From a virus, in the IMG/VR virus record IMGVR_UViG_3300025617_000881, positions 1 to 29,262 of that record: DNA of 29,262 nucleotides. One strand, written 5' to 3'. Below, piece by piece: positions 16,279 through 21,471 of this stretch. How positions within the stretch are numbered: position 1 is the first letter of the stretch; each line of letters begins with the position of its first letter. The notes under the pieces were generated by a model, which was given only the letters and a program-made list of their open reading frames with translations, ran no database searches and had not been told where the DNA came from. The position numbers and the translations under genes were made by a program.

Positions 16279-17242
16279 ACATTCCTATTTGATTAGGAAC
16301 AATCACATAGTGTATAGCAAGTACCACTCCAACTGATGCGCCTAAGCCAATCATCATCTTAAAGAAGTCTTTGCCTATAAGTGGAAATACTGTACGGAAC
16401 TTTTCCTTGCCTGTTATCGTTGCCATAGCAAGTTCACGTCCACATAGTAGACCCACAAACACCCAAGTTGTACTCATCGGTATGTCATTCAGTTCTTTGA
16501 AGAACCAAAGGATAATCCAATACACAGCATCAATAATAGTTGCTGACCTTACGTATCTTGTGTTGTGTTTTTCCAATACAATCTTTTGTATCTTACCACC
16601 ACCTTCGCGGAACATGAACCCTAAGCCAACAACAAAAACTATGCTGACAAGGATCATTAGGTCCCAGGGTATCTGTCTTGGTAGGAACACAGCGATGTTG
16701 GCCATGTCATGACTCAACCAAGTGAACCATAGGAAGCCTGTGGTTACCCACTGTCCTATTCGCCACCAACGTTTGTGTTCTTCCTTGACAGGTTTTGCTT
16801 CATCAAGTATCTTGCTTACCACAATCCAAATAGCATAAGCCGCCACTGCCGCGACAGCATATCCCATCATACTTTTCATAAGCATTTTTTCTAATACGAA
16901 TGTACTAGCAAAGGCACTTAATACTAAAAAAGACGTACTAACTGGTACGCCTATCCTTGTAAGTATTAGTAGCAAGGCCGGAGCCATTGCGTGATACCAT
17001 TGTATTTCTTGGAATGGAATTTTGTTAAGTCTGCCGTAACTGATGTCTCCACCATTCACATACCAGCCATACCAAAGCGTATATAACAAAACGGCCGAAG
17101 CCGCTCCCCACATAACTTTCCAATTGAATCTCTCATTGTTTGATGCTATCCATGTACCGAGAGTTTGTACACTATCATTTGCGATAACTGCGTATCCTGC
17201 GAAAAGGAAGCCAACAGCCATCCATAGGGTGAGTGCGTCCAT
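16277..17242 (-). CDS. PiT/Pho4-family inorganic phosphate permease
   Basis: 321 aa integral membrane protein with about nine or ten hydrophobic segments. The N-terminal half carries AGYAVIANDSVQTLGTWIAS, where A21-N22-D23 matches the PiT G-A-N-D-x-x-x signature, and IGVPVSTSFLVLSAF, matching the G-x-P-V-S-T loop. The second half has LSHDMANIAVFLP as the internal repeat signature and IPMSTTWVFVGLL as the second P-x-S-T-T loop. PiT proteins import phosphate with H+ or Na+. The start at 17240-17242 has AGGAG 8 bases upstream. A Pho-box-like site lies at 17353-17370. This would be an unusual phage auxiliary gene for phosphate uptake. Confidence 0.8.
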   Translation of the reverse strand: MDALTLWMAVGFLFAGYAVIANDSVQTLGTWIASNNERFNWKVMWGAASAVLLYTLWYGWYVNGGDISYGRLNKIPFQEIQWYHAMAPALLLILTRIGVPVSTSFLVLSAFASTFVLEKMLMKSMMGYAVAAVAAYAIWIVVSKILDEAKPVKEEHKRWWRIGQWVTTGFLWFTWLSHDMANIAVFLPRQIPWDLMILVSIVFVVGLGFMFREGGGKIQKIVLEKHNTRYVRSATIIDAVYWIILWFFKELNDIPMSTTWVFVGLLCGRELAMATITGKEKFRTVFPLIGKDFFKMMIGLGASVGVVLAIHYVIVPNQIGM

Positions 17243-17335
17243 TATTGTTTCTCCTCTGCTTGCCGTCTTTACCACGGCGCTCACTTACTAAGACAGGACT
17301 CGACGTTGTCCTGCTGGAACACGATTGTTCGAAAT

Positions 17336-17370
17336 TATTTAGTGAATAGAAGATTACAGTTTTGTTACAG
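17336..17370 (-). promoter_or_regulatory. Pho-box-like promoter of the phosphate permease
   Basis: Minus strand CTGTAAC-AAAA-CTGTAAT (17353-17370) fits the 7+4+7 layout of the PhoB box (CTGTCAT-AWAW-CTGTCAY), with C-T-G-T and A kept in both repeats. A TAAATA -10-like element (17336-17341) follows 11 bases downstream, the spacing usual for PhoB-activated promoters. It lies 94 bases upstream of the permease ATG. Confidence 0.6.
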
Positions 17371-17373
17371 TGA

Positions 17374-17400
17374 CAAAAAAAGCACCCGAAGGTGCTTTTT
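17374..17400 (-). terminator. Bidirectional UUCG-loop terminator
   Basis: On the minus strand AAAAGCACC-TTCG-GGTGCTTTTTTT: a 9-bp stem with a UUCG tetraloop and T-run, typical of T4-like terminators. It ends the exported-protein unit (17417-17942) just before the Pho-box-like promoter; the plus strand also has a T-run. Confidence 0.9.
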
Positions 17401-17416
17401 GTTTACAACTCGCAGT

Positions 17417-17707
17417 TTACTTTGCTTCTGCTGGAAACTCGTAATTGTGTGGATAGTAGTATGGACGATACTCTGTGCCGTTACCACTCATTGAAGTGTT
17501 GTTGTAGCCCGTGCCTTTAAAGTCACCTGCGGTGCGACCTTTACCTGAGAACGACATAGTGAATGTTGCTTCACCCTCTGCGTTGCCATTGCCCGTTACT
17601 TCACCACGGCCGTCATTTACAAATGCTCCGTTGGTTGCGCCATCATTAAAGAAAGCGAATGCTGTTGTTGCGTTTAACGCTAATGCTAATGCGATAATTT
17701 TTTTCAT
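17417..17707 (-). CDS. Small secreted Gly/Asn-rich protein
   Basis: 96 aa. Signal peptide MKKIIALALALNATTAFA, cleavage likely after AFA. The mature part is low in charge and rich in G, N, T and F (FNDGATNGAFVNDGRGEVTG, NTSMSGNGTEYRPYYYPHNY), somewhat like small sulfur-globule or surface proteins; that likeness is weak. Ribosome site GAGGAG upstream. It starts one base after the stop of the preceding exported-protein gene and ends at a strong terminator, so the two form one unit. Confidence 0.7.
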   Translation of the reverse strand: MKKIIALALALNATTAFAFFNDGATNGAFVNDGRGEVTGNGNAEGEATFTMSFSGKGRTAGDFKGTGYNNTSMSGNGTEYRPYYYPHNYEFPAEAK

Positions 17708-17708
17708 T

Positions 17709-17942
17709 TTAAATCTCCTCGTTTTGCTTAAATTGAATTTTCATATCAGTTAGATATGGATCACAACCTGGTCCTTCAAGACGGTTTGCGAGCCACATTT
17801 CAAAGTCATCCTTGTCTGTAAAAGTGCGAGTAAACTCTACACTCTTGTTAGGCAATTCCCTGTTGAATGTTACTACAACTTCGCCTGCCATCACTGGCTG
17901 TACTGCTCCTAAAAATAAAACTACTGCTAATATCTTTTTCAT
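17709..17942 (-). CDS. Small secreted protein
   Basis: 77 aa from ATG 17940-17942, chosen over an in-frame TTG 12 bases upstream because GGAG is 7 bases before it. Signal peptide MKKILAVVLFLGAVQPVMA, cleavage after VMA. The mature domain is short and polar (EVVVTFNRELPNKSVEFTRT, DPYLTDMKIQF) with one cysteine. Function unknown. It follows a leader with a terminator-like hairpin (17966-18014). Confidence 0.7.
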   Translation of the reverse strand: MKKILAVVLFLGAVQPVMAGEVVVTFNRELPNKSVEFTRTFTDKDDFEMWLANRLEGPGCDPYLTDMKIQFKQNEEI

Positions 17943-17965
17943 TGGATTCTCCAAATTTTAGTCAT

Positions 17966-18014
17966 AAAAAAAGGCGACCTGCTGTAGCCTTTAGCATCGC
18001 TACATGGTTCGCCT
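17966..18014 (-). terminator. Terminator-like hairpin in the leader of the secreted-protein unit
   Basis: Minus strand: AGGCGA/TCGCCT outer stem extended by ACC/GGT after a bulge, an inner TGTAGC/GCTACA stem, then seven T. It lies between the promoter at 18055-18082 and the ATG at 17942, so it could attenuate that transcript. It could also simply stop read-through from upstream. Confidence 0.7.
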
Positions 18015-18054
18015 ACCGATTGTGTATTACTGTCTATTAGTAAACAATAATATT

Positions 18055-18082
18055 ATTATACAATTATTTATGAATTTGTCAA
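18055..18082 (-). promoter_or_regulatory. Sigma70-like promoter for the secreted-protein unit
   Basis: Minus strand: TTGACA (18077-18082), 16-base spacer, TATAAT (18055-18060), both perfect hexamers. Expected start near 18047. Confidence 0.8.
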
Positions 18083-18140
18083 CACTGATTTTCCAAACAA
18101 GAGCAGTTTTATCACAGAAAGTTTTTATGGGTATATAAAA

Positions 18141-18287
18141 TTATTTTATTAGGGTGTTGTAGTGATGCAGTCTCTGTTGTAATAGTTCGCGAGCCACGGG
18201 GTCACGCTCACGCTTCAACTGTTCAATTATCTGCTTTTGGATCTCACGAGGAGTTTGCTTACGCTTTTTGTTATGTTTATGTTTCAT
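18141..18287 (-). CDS. Very small basic protein (48 aa)
   Basis: Reads MKHKHNKKRKQTPREIQKQI and continues as a charged helix (EQLKRERDPVARELLQQRLHHYN) to TAA at 18141-18143. Regular amphipathic composition and position in a run of small minus genes support it. There is no clear ribosome site: the start lies 8 bases after a hairpin (18295-18317) that would occlude the GGGG. Function unknown. Confidence 0.5.
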   Translation of the reverse strand: MKHKHNKKRKQTPREIQKQIIEQLKRERDPVARELLQQRLHHYNTLIK

Positions 18288-18294
18288 TATGTTG

Positions 18295-18317
18295 TGTAGG
18301 GGAATTGCACCCCTACA
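18295..18317 (-). other. Stem-loop between two small genes
   Basis: Perfect 8-bp stem TGTAGGGG/CCCCTACA with a 7-base loop, no T-run. It lies just downstream of the 18328-18522 gene and just upstream of the 18287 start, so it may stabilise RNA or control the downstream start. Confidence 0.6.
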
Positions 18318-18327
18318 GTATTACGTG

Positions 18328-18522
18328 CTACCAGTTATTGGTAGATTTAGTACTCAGATGGCCTAAGATTTTATCTTTGTTAGGACCATGTTTTACTACA
18401 TACCCAGAAGTACCATTGGCATTCGCTTCAACCTCTTGACGAGCTCTCCACAATTCCATTTCCTTCTTTTTACGGGTTTGTTGCTCACTGTACTGCTTGA
18501 GCATAAATGAGTGTCTATCCAT
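18328..18522 (-). CDS. Small charged unknown protein (64 aa)
   Basis: Starts MDRHSFMLKQYSEQQTRKKK with a strong AGGAGG ribosome site 6 bases upstream. N-terminal half is a charged helix; C-terminal half is polar (GTSGYVVKHGPNKDKILGHL). No family recognised. Belongs to the series of small minus-strand genes 18141-19005. Confidence 0.6.
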   Translation of the reverse strand: MDRHSFMLKQYSEQQTRKKKEMELWRARQEVEANANGTSGYVVKHGPNKDKILGHLSTKSTNNW

Positions 18523-18601
18523 GTCACCCTCCTAGTTAAAGTTAGGTGCGTTCCTTCGGTATTACCTACTTCCGGCCCTTATGGCTGAACGATACAGTTA
18601 C

Positions 18602-18739
18602 TTATACAAAGAACACAGCAAACACAATAATGCCCACGGCACAGCCTATGCCAAGCCATGAAAGCCATATGCGAGGTTGTTCTAGATCCTCATTTGGGTC
18701 TAGTCCCATGTCTTCTAGGTCTTTTGGATCAAGTTCCAT
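18602..18739 (-). CDS. Very small single-span membrane protein (45 aa)
   Basis: Reads MELDPKDLEDMGLDPNEDLE, then QPRIWLSWLG and a hydrophobic segment IGCAVGIIVFAVFFV to the stop at 18602. GGAG lies 6 bases before the ATG (18737-18739). Acidic N-terminus and a C-terminal membrane anchor suggest a tail-anchored inner-membrane peptide. A plus-strand frame across this region is the mirror image and is not supported. Confidence 0.6.
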   Translation of the reverse strand: MELDPKDLEDMGLDPNEDLEQPRIWLSWLGIGCAVGIIVFAVFFV

Positions 18740-18822
18740 CTGCTTCTCCGTACAAGTTAACAATAATATTTAATACAGCCACACACACCACAAGCCAAAA
18801 TAGAGCGAAGCGACTGCGCTAG

Positions 18823-18842
18823 AAAAAAAGCGCGAAGCGCCA
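18823..18842 (-). terminator. Intrinsic terminator
   Basis: Minus strand GCGC-TTC-GCGC stem-loop followed by seven T (18823-18829). It lies 22 bases after the stop of the gene at 18865-19005. Confidence 0.65.
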
Positions 18843-18864
18843 GCGGTAGCGATAGATTGTGTGA

Positions 18865-19005
18865 TCAATCCTTGGCCGAGTCGTTATCTGATCGTATTAC
18901 TCGTTCTTCTCTATTCCATGCTACTAACAGTAGTACTATAAACCCGTATATTGCGCCAAGCCATAGGAACGCTAGCAGTAAGTGTCCGAGTGGGGTATCA
19001 AACAT
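18865..19005 (-). CDS. Very small membrane protein (46 aa)
   Basis: Reads MFDTPLGHLLLAFLWLGAIY then GFIVLLLVAWNREERVIRSD, ending TGA at 18865-18867. One or two hydrophobic stretches (8-29) and a charged C-terminus. It has no ribosome site; the promoter at 19014-19042 would start RNA only a few bases before the ATG, so it may be leaderless. Function unknown. Confidence 0.5.
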   Translation of the reverse strand: MFDTPLGHLLLAFLWLGAIYGFIVLLLVAWNREERVIRSDNDSAKD

Positions 19006-19013
19006 ATAAGCAT

Positions 19014-19042
19014 AATATACAGTCACAACACATAAGTAGCAA
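19014..19042 (-). promoter_or_regulatory. Weak early-type promoter on the minus strand
   Basis: TTGCTA (19037-19042), 17-base spacer, TATATT (19014-19019) followed by ATGC, like the -10 region of the plus-strand early promoters. The -35 box is 4/6. Confidence 0.4.
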
Positions 19043-19078
19043 CTAAAAAATTAACCAAAATAACAAAGAGAGTATAGG

Positions 19079-19279
19079 ATGGCAGGATATAACAGTAATC
19101 AAAAGCAACGTAGCAAACAGCAGAAACGTGTGTGGAATGGCAGAGCAGTCGTGCCCACACGCTATTACAGTAGTGAACACAAAGGTACTATGTGTGGTAG
19201 TGTAGATGGGGAGTTGGTTAGAGACAGTCGAGGAACTGTGCTACCATGGAGCAGTATACCCTACGGTACTGTAGAGTAA
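19079..19279 (+). CDS. Small basic unknown protein (66 aa)
   Basis: Starts MAGYNSNQKQRSKQQKRVWN; a basic, glutamine-rich N-terminus followed by GTMCGSVDGELVRDSRGTVL. Weak ribosome site GAGAG. It is the first gene of the plus-strand early arm and is followed by a hairpin of the GACCCC family at 19298. No family recognised. Confidence 0.55.
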   Translation: MAGYNSNQKQRSKQQKRVWNGRAVVPTRYYSSEHKGTMCGSVDGELVRDSRGTVLPWSSIPYGTVE

Positions 19280-19297
19280 AAGCACTATATAGGGCAT

Positions 19298-19320
19298 GAC
19301 CCCGCTGTGCGTATAGGGGA
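19298..19320 (+). repeat. GACCCCGCTGT hairpin repeat, copy 1
   Basis: GACCCCGCTGT then GGGG 8 bases later; CCCC/GGGG stem. It follows the stop of the 66-aa gene by 18 bases. See copies at 19535, 19761 and 27584. Confidence 0.7.
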
Positions 19321-19563
19321 GATAGAGTGAAAAGTATTTTTGGCATGTCGGATAAACCATGCGATTTTGAATCGTTTGGCCCTTAGTATGCTGTATCAAA
19401 CTCGGCTCATATGACTCAAATTAGGAGTTTTTTCCACTCAAGAAACTCCTAAAATGAATCAAAAAACTCCTTTTTTTGGGTCAAAAAAGTCAATTATTTG
19501 AATCGTTTGGCACAGTATTCACTATACACACTGTGACCCCGCTGTAAGGGGCGTGTTCTACAC
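19321..19563. other. Gene-free structured region with direct repeat and competing hairpins
   Basis: No convincing gene. A 15-base direct repeat TTTGAATCGTTTGGC is at 19366-19380 and 19497-19511. Between them, TTAGGAGTTT (19421-19430) can pair with AAACTCCTAA (19443-19452), or AGGAGTTTTTT (19423-19433) with AAAAAACTCCT (19461-19471), the latter followed by six T. Three tiny frames of about 13-15 codons occur here but lack ribosome sites. Could be an attenuator, a small RNA, or an origin-like element. Confidence 0.6.
19535..19553 (+). repeat. GACCCCGCTGT hairpin repeat, copy 2
   Basis: GACCCC-GCTGTAA-GGGG: a 4-5 bp stem with 7-base loop, immediately before the promoter at 19564. Confidence 0.7.
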
Positions 19564-19592
19564 TTGACAACTACAGTCTTATAGTGTATAGT
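19564..19592 (+). promoter_or_regulatory. Early promoter before the lipoprotein gene
   Basis: TTGACA (19564-19569), 17-base spacer, TATAGT (19587-19592), then GTATGCATAC. Confidence 0.85.
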
Positions 19593-19620
19593 GTATGCAT
19601 ACTGTAAGGGAGAATCAACT

Positions 19621-19761
19621 ATGCGTATACTACTAGTGCTAACACTACTGAGTACACTAACAGCATGTGGTCATCACAGTGTGGATCGATCATATCTACT
19701 AGAGCAACAACCAGCACAGTGCCCCTATGATGACGTAACAAATACCTATCATTGCTACTAG
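19621..19761 (+). CDS. Small lipoprotein (46 aa)
   Basis: Starts MRILLVLTLLSTLTACGHHS: a short signal peptide ending in the lipobox L-T-A-C with C16 as the lipidated residue. The mature 31 residues are polar with two more cysteines (CPYDDVTNTYHCY). AGGGAG lies 8 bases before the ATG, and a strong promoter is at 19564-19592. In size and lipobox it resembles Rz1-type outer spanins or small exclusion lipoproteins, but expression from an early-type promoter argues against a lysis role. The stop runs into hairpin repeat copy 3. Confidence 0.75.
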   Translation: MRILLVLTLLSTLTACGHHSVDRSYLLEQQPAQCPYDDVTNTYHCY

Positions 19762-19778
19762 ACCCCGCTGTAAGGGGT
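19761..19778 (+). repeat. GACCCCGCTGT hairpin repeat, copy 3
   Basis: GACCCC-GCTGTAA-GGGGT; its G is the last base of the lipoprotein stop codon. Nearly identical to copy 2. Confidence 0.7.
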
Positions 19779-19791
19779 GGGCTGTATGATC

Positions 19792-19803
19792 TATGCATGC
19801 ATA
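19792..19803. other. Perfect 12-bp palindrome TATGCATGCATA
   Basis: Contains the TATGCAT element found next to the -10 box of several early promoters but has no TTGACA at the right distance on either strand. Confidence 0.5.
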
Positions 19804-19830
19804 ATATACGGGTCATACACTATATAGGGG

Positions 19831-19859
19831 TTGACATAGCAATCAAATGGGTCTATACT
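19831..19859 (+). promoter_or_regulatory. Early promoter
   Basis: GGGG-TTGACA (19831-19836), 17-base spacer, TATACT (19854-19859). Drives the gene at 19897. Confidence 0.85.
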
Positions 19860-19896
19860 GTATAAACAATCAGAGAACAGGCATAAAGGCACTTAA

Positions 19897-20256
19897 ATGG
19901 CATCAAGTTTAGATCAACGAATCGTAAAGGCTTTCAATCGGATTAAGAGTGGTTCAAGTACCAATCAAGACATCAAAGACCTACTAACAGGTCATTTCAT
20001 ACAGGAGCAACAGAGGGTGACTCTACCATATGAGAGAATGCGTGCACTGAGGAGTGCCGAACAGTTACTATGTGATCTATTGGATCCCAAGGTCACACCC
20101 AGGGTGCCACGGGCAGTTAGACAGCGAGCTAGAAGTGTGCTCCGACATTGGCCCATGGGATCACAACTGGATCTAATAGCAGAAAGGGTGCCAGAGCTCT
20201 ACAATACTTGTGAGGATCCTCTGTATACCGCTGTCAAGGGATACAGAAAAGACTAA
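19897..20256 (+). CDS. Unknown 119-aa early protein
   Basis: Helical and basic: MASSLDQRIVKAFNRIKSGS, then ERMRALRSAEQLLCDLL and VPRAVRQRARSVLRHWP, with an acidic C-terminus. I have the impression that such SLDQRIVKAFNRIKSG proteins recur in T4-like marine phages, without known function. AAAGG lies 9 bases before the ATG. Transcription may continue into the tRNA-Leu gene 16 bases downstream. It contains a GGAGTGCC motif (20051-20058). Confidence 0.65.
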   Translation: MASSLDQRIVKAFNRIKSGSSTNQDIKDLLTGHFIQEQQRVTLPYERMRALRSAEQLLCDLLDPKVTPRVPRAVRQRARSVLRHWPMGSQLDLIAERVPELYNTCEDPLYTAVKGYRKD

Positions 20257-20272
20257 GGTTTTCAAACGGTTA

Positions 20273-20356
20273 GCCCGCATGGTGGAATAGGTAGACACAA
20301 GGGACTTAAAATCCCTCGCTATGTGCGTCCCAGTTCGAGTCTGGGTGCGGGCACCA
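20273..20356 (+). tRNA. tRNA-Leu, anticodon UAA
   Basis: Acceptor GCCCGCA/TGCGGGC with discriminator A and encoded CCA; D arm with TGGTGGAATAGGTAGACAC; anticodon stem AGGGA/TCCCT with loop CTTAAAA, anticodon TAA at 20307-20309; long variable arm CGCTATGTGCG typical of class II tRNAs; T arm CCCAGTTCGAGTCTGGG. Reads UUA/UUG. It has no promoter of its own and is probably co-transcribed with the gene at 19897. Confidence 0.95.
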
Positions 20357-20371
20357 TAACACTCAAGTACT

Positions 20372-20391
20372 ACAGCGGAGTGCCACGCTGT
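20372..20391 (+). other. Hairpin after tRNA-Leu presenting GAGTGCC in its loop
   Basis: ACAGCG/CGCTGT 6-bp stem with loop GAGTGCCA; GGAGTGCC spans 20377-20384. No T-run. May mark the 3' end of the tRNA transcript or a processing site. Confidence 0.55.
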
Positions 20392-20444
20392 CAGCACCAG
20401 ATCCTTCACGCCAAATCTTTTTCCAAAAAATCTCCAAAAAGTGG

Positions 20445-20472
20445 TTGACATTTTGGATACTGATGCTATTAT
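20445..20472 (+). promoter_or_regulatory. Early promoter
   Basis: TTGACA (20445-20450), 16-base spacer, TATTAT (20467-20472) then ATGCATAC. Drives 20503-21082. Confidence 0.85.
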
Positions 20473-20502
20473 ATGCATACAGTAAACAAAAGGAGCGAGC
20501 AT

Positions 20503-20763
20503 ATGAAGCGTAAATTTAGAACAGCATATAACGCACTTAAGAAGATTGGGTGCCCCGTATACGAAGGTGGTTACAACGGTGAGGACACTTTCCGTATTTC
20601 AGGTGAGGATAACTTGGATCATGTGTGGGCAGACTACTACCGGATGAGTGAAGAGGGTGGTTACGTGTTTGGGGTAAGCCCGCGTATTAATAAAGTGCTG
20701 GACAAGCACGGCCTGTTCGCAGAATGGTGTAATCCAGGCGTACTCAATGTTTGGGAGGTGTAG
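20503..20763 (+). CDS. Unknown 86-aa early protein
   Basis: Starts MKRKFRTAYNALKKIGCPVY with AGGAGCGA 5 bases upstream. Contains ISGEDNLDHVWADYYRMSEE and ends LFAEWCNPGVLNVWEV. Basic N-terminus, acidic middle, no recognised domain. Next gene starts two bases after its stop, so translation is coupled. Confidence 0.7.
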   Translation: MKRKFRTAYNALKKIGCPVYEGGYNGEDTFRISGEDNLDHVWADYYRMSEEGGYVFGVSPRINKVLDKHGLFAEWCNPGVLNVWEV

Positions 20764-20764
20764 C

Positions 20765-21082
20765 ATGTACGTAATCTACGAAAAGAGCACTACCTACATC
20801 ATGGGCGGCAAGGGCCGTCCTGATCATCGTGCTGTATACAAGACCATGGGTGCCGCGAAGGCCGCAATCACACGTTGGAGCAAGGCATGGTTTAAGACGG
20901 GTGATCAGTGTCGCGACAACGATCCTGTGTTCCGTTACGCTATTGCTGAATCAGCATATTTTAGCAAGAACATCGAGAAACAGCGTAGGGTAAAGAACAT
21001 GATGACGGGTGCTGAGTTTTCAGAGCCCGTGAACACCCCTGCTTATATGAGCCCCAGCAGAGAGAGCTATTGGAGCATGTAA
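20765..21082 (+). CDS. Unknown 105-aa early protein
   Basis: Starts MYVIYEKSTTYIMGGKGRPD with GGGAGG about 7 bases upstream inside the preceding gene. Contains AVYKTMGAAKAAITRWSKAW and a repeated alternation of basic and aromatic residues, suggesting a small alpha/beta fold. No family recognised. Followed by a new promoter at 21090. Confidence 0.7.
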   Translation: MYVIYEKSTTYIMGGKGRPDHRAVYKTMGAAKAAITRWSKAWFKTGDQCRDNDPVFRYAIAESAYFSKNIEKQRRVKNMMTGAEFSEPVNTPAYMSPSRESYWSM

Positions 21083-21089
21083 TTAGGGG

Positions 21090-21117
21090 TTGACACACCT
21101 GCTGTAGATGCTATAAT
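21090..21117 (+). promoter_or_regulatory. Early promoter
   Basis: GGGG-TTGACA (21090-21095), 16-base spacer, TATAAT (21112-21117) then GCATATA. Confidence 0.9.
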
Positions 21118-21144
21118 GCATATATTAATTAAGAGGAGCGACAC

Positions 21145-21432
21145 ATGAAAACTTACGGAATGTTCAGCACACAGGGCGACGATTTGGTACACACTATTGT
21201 GGAGAGTGCCGTCAAATTGAAGCGCACATTTGGTGACTCAGATGCTCAGGTATGGCAGTGGGCCTACACAGCATTGGTCAAGCTCAGCTATGGCGAGGGC
21301 TTTGGTGAAGCAACTGACACAGCGGTACGTGAAGCTGTATACGGTGCTCTAGAGGACAGCATTGAAGGCTGGAGCATTTCGGATGAAGAATATTGGTTTT
21401 ATGTTGATTCAGGGGTTGACACACACGCATAA
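21145..21432 (+). CDS. Unknown 95-aa early protein
   Basis: Starts MKTYGMFSTQGDDLVHTIVE with GAGGAGCGA upstream. Acidic, helical, with a tryptophan/tyrosine-rich end (EGWSISDEEYWFYVDSG). Its last codons lie inside the next promoter (21416-21444), whose -35 box encodes part of the C-terminus. No family recognised. Confidence 0.7.
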   Translation: MKTYGMFSTQGDDLVHTIVESAVKLKRTFGDSDAQVWQWAYTALVKLSYGEGFGEATDTAVREAVYGALEDSIEGWSISDEEYWFYVDSGVDTHA

Positions 21433-21444
21433 AGATCATATACT
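21416..21444 (+). promoter_or_regulatory. Early promoter overlapping the upstream gene end
   Basis: GGGG-TTGACA (21416-21421), 17-base spacer, TATACT (21439-21444) then GCATATAAT. Confidence 0.88.
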
Positions 21445-21471
21445 GCATATAATAAACAAATAGGAGCGAAC

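Noticed and set aside
18295-18380. Minus-strand sequence resembling a tRNA T-arm (GTAGGGG-TGCAATT-CCCCTAC)
   Set aside because: No acceptor, D or anticodon arms can be paired around it, and the upstream part is the end of a protein gene. It is a simple stem-loop.
18546-18773. Plus-strand 75-aa frame
   Set aside because: It has no ribosome site and lies opposite a minus-strand frame with GGAG, a membrane segment and sensible composition.
19621-19761. Lipoprotein as an Rz1 outer spanin
   Set aside because: No Rz-like partner frame surrounds or overlaps it, and the promoter is early-type. Only the lipobox is shared.
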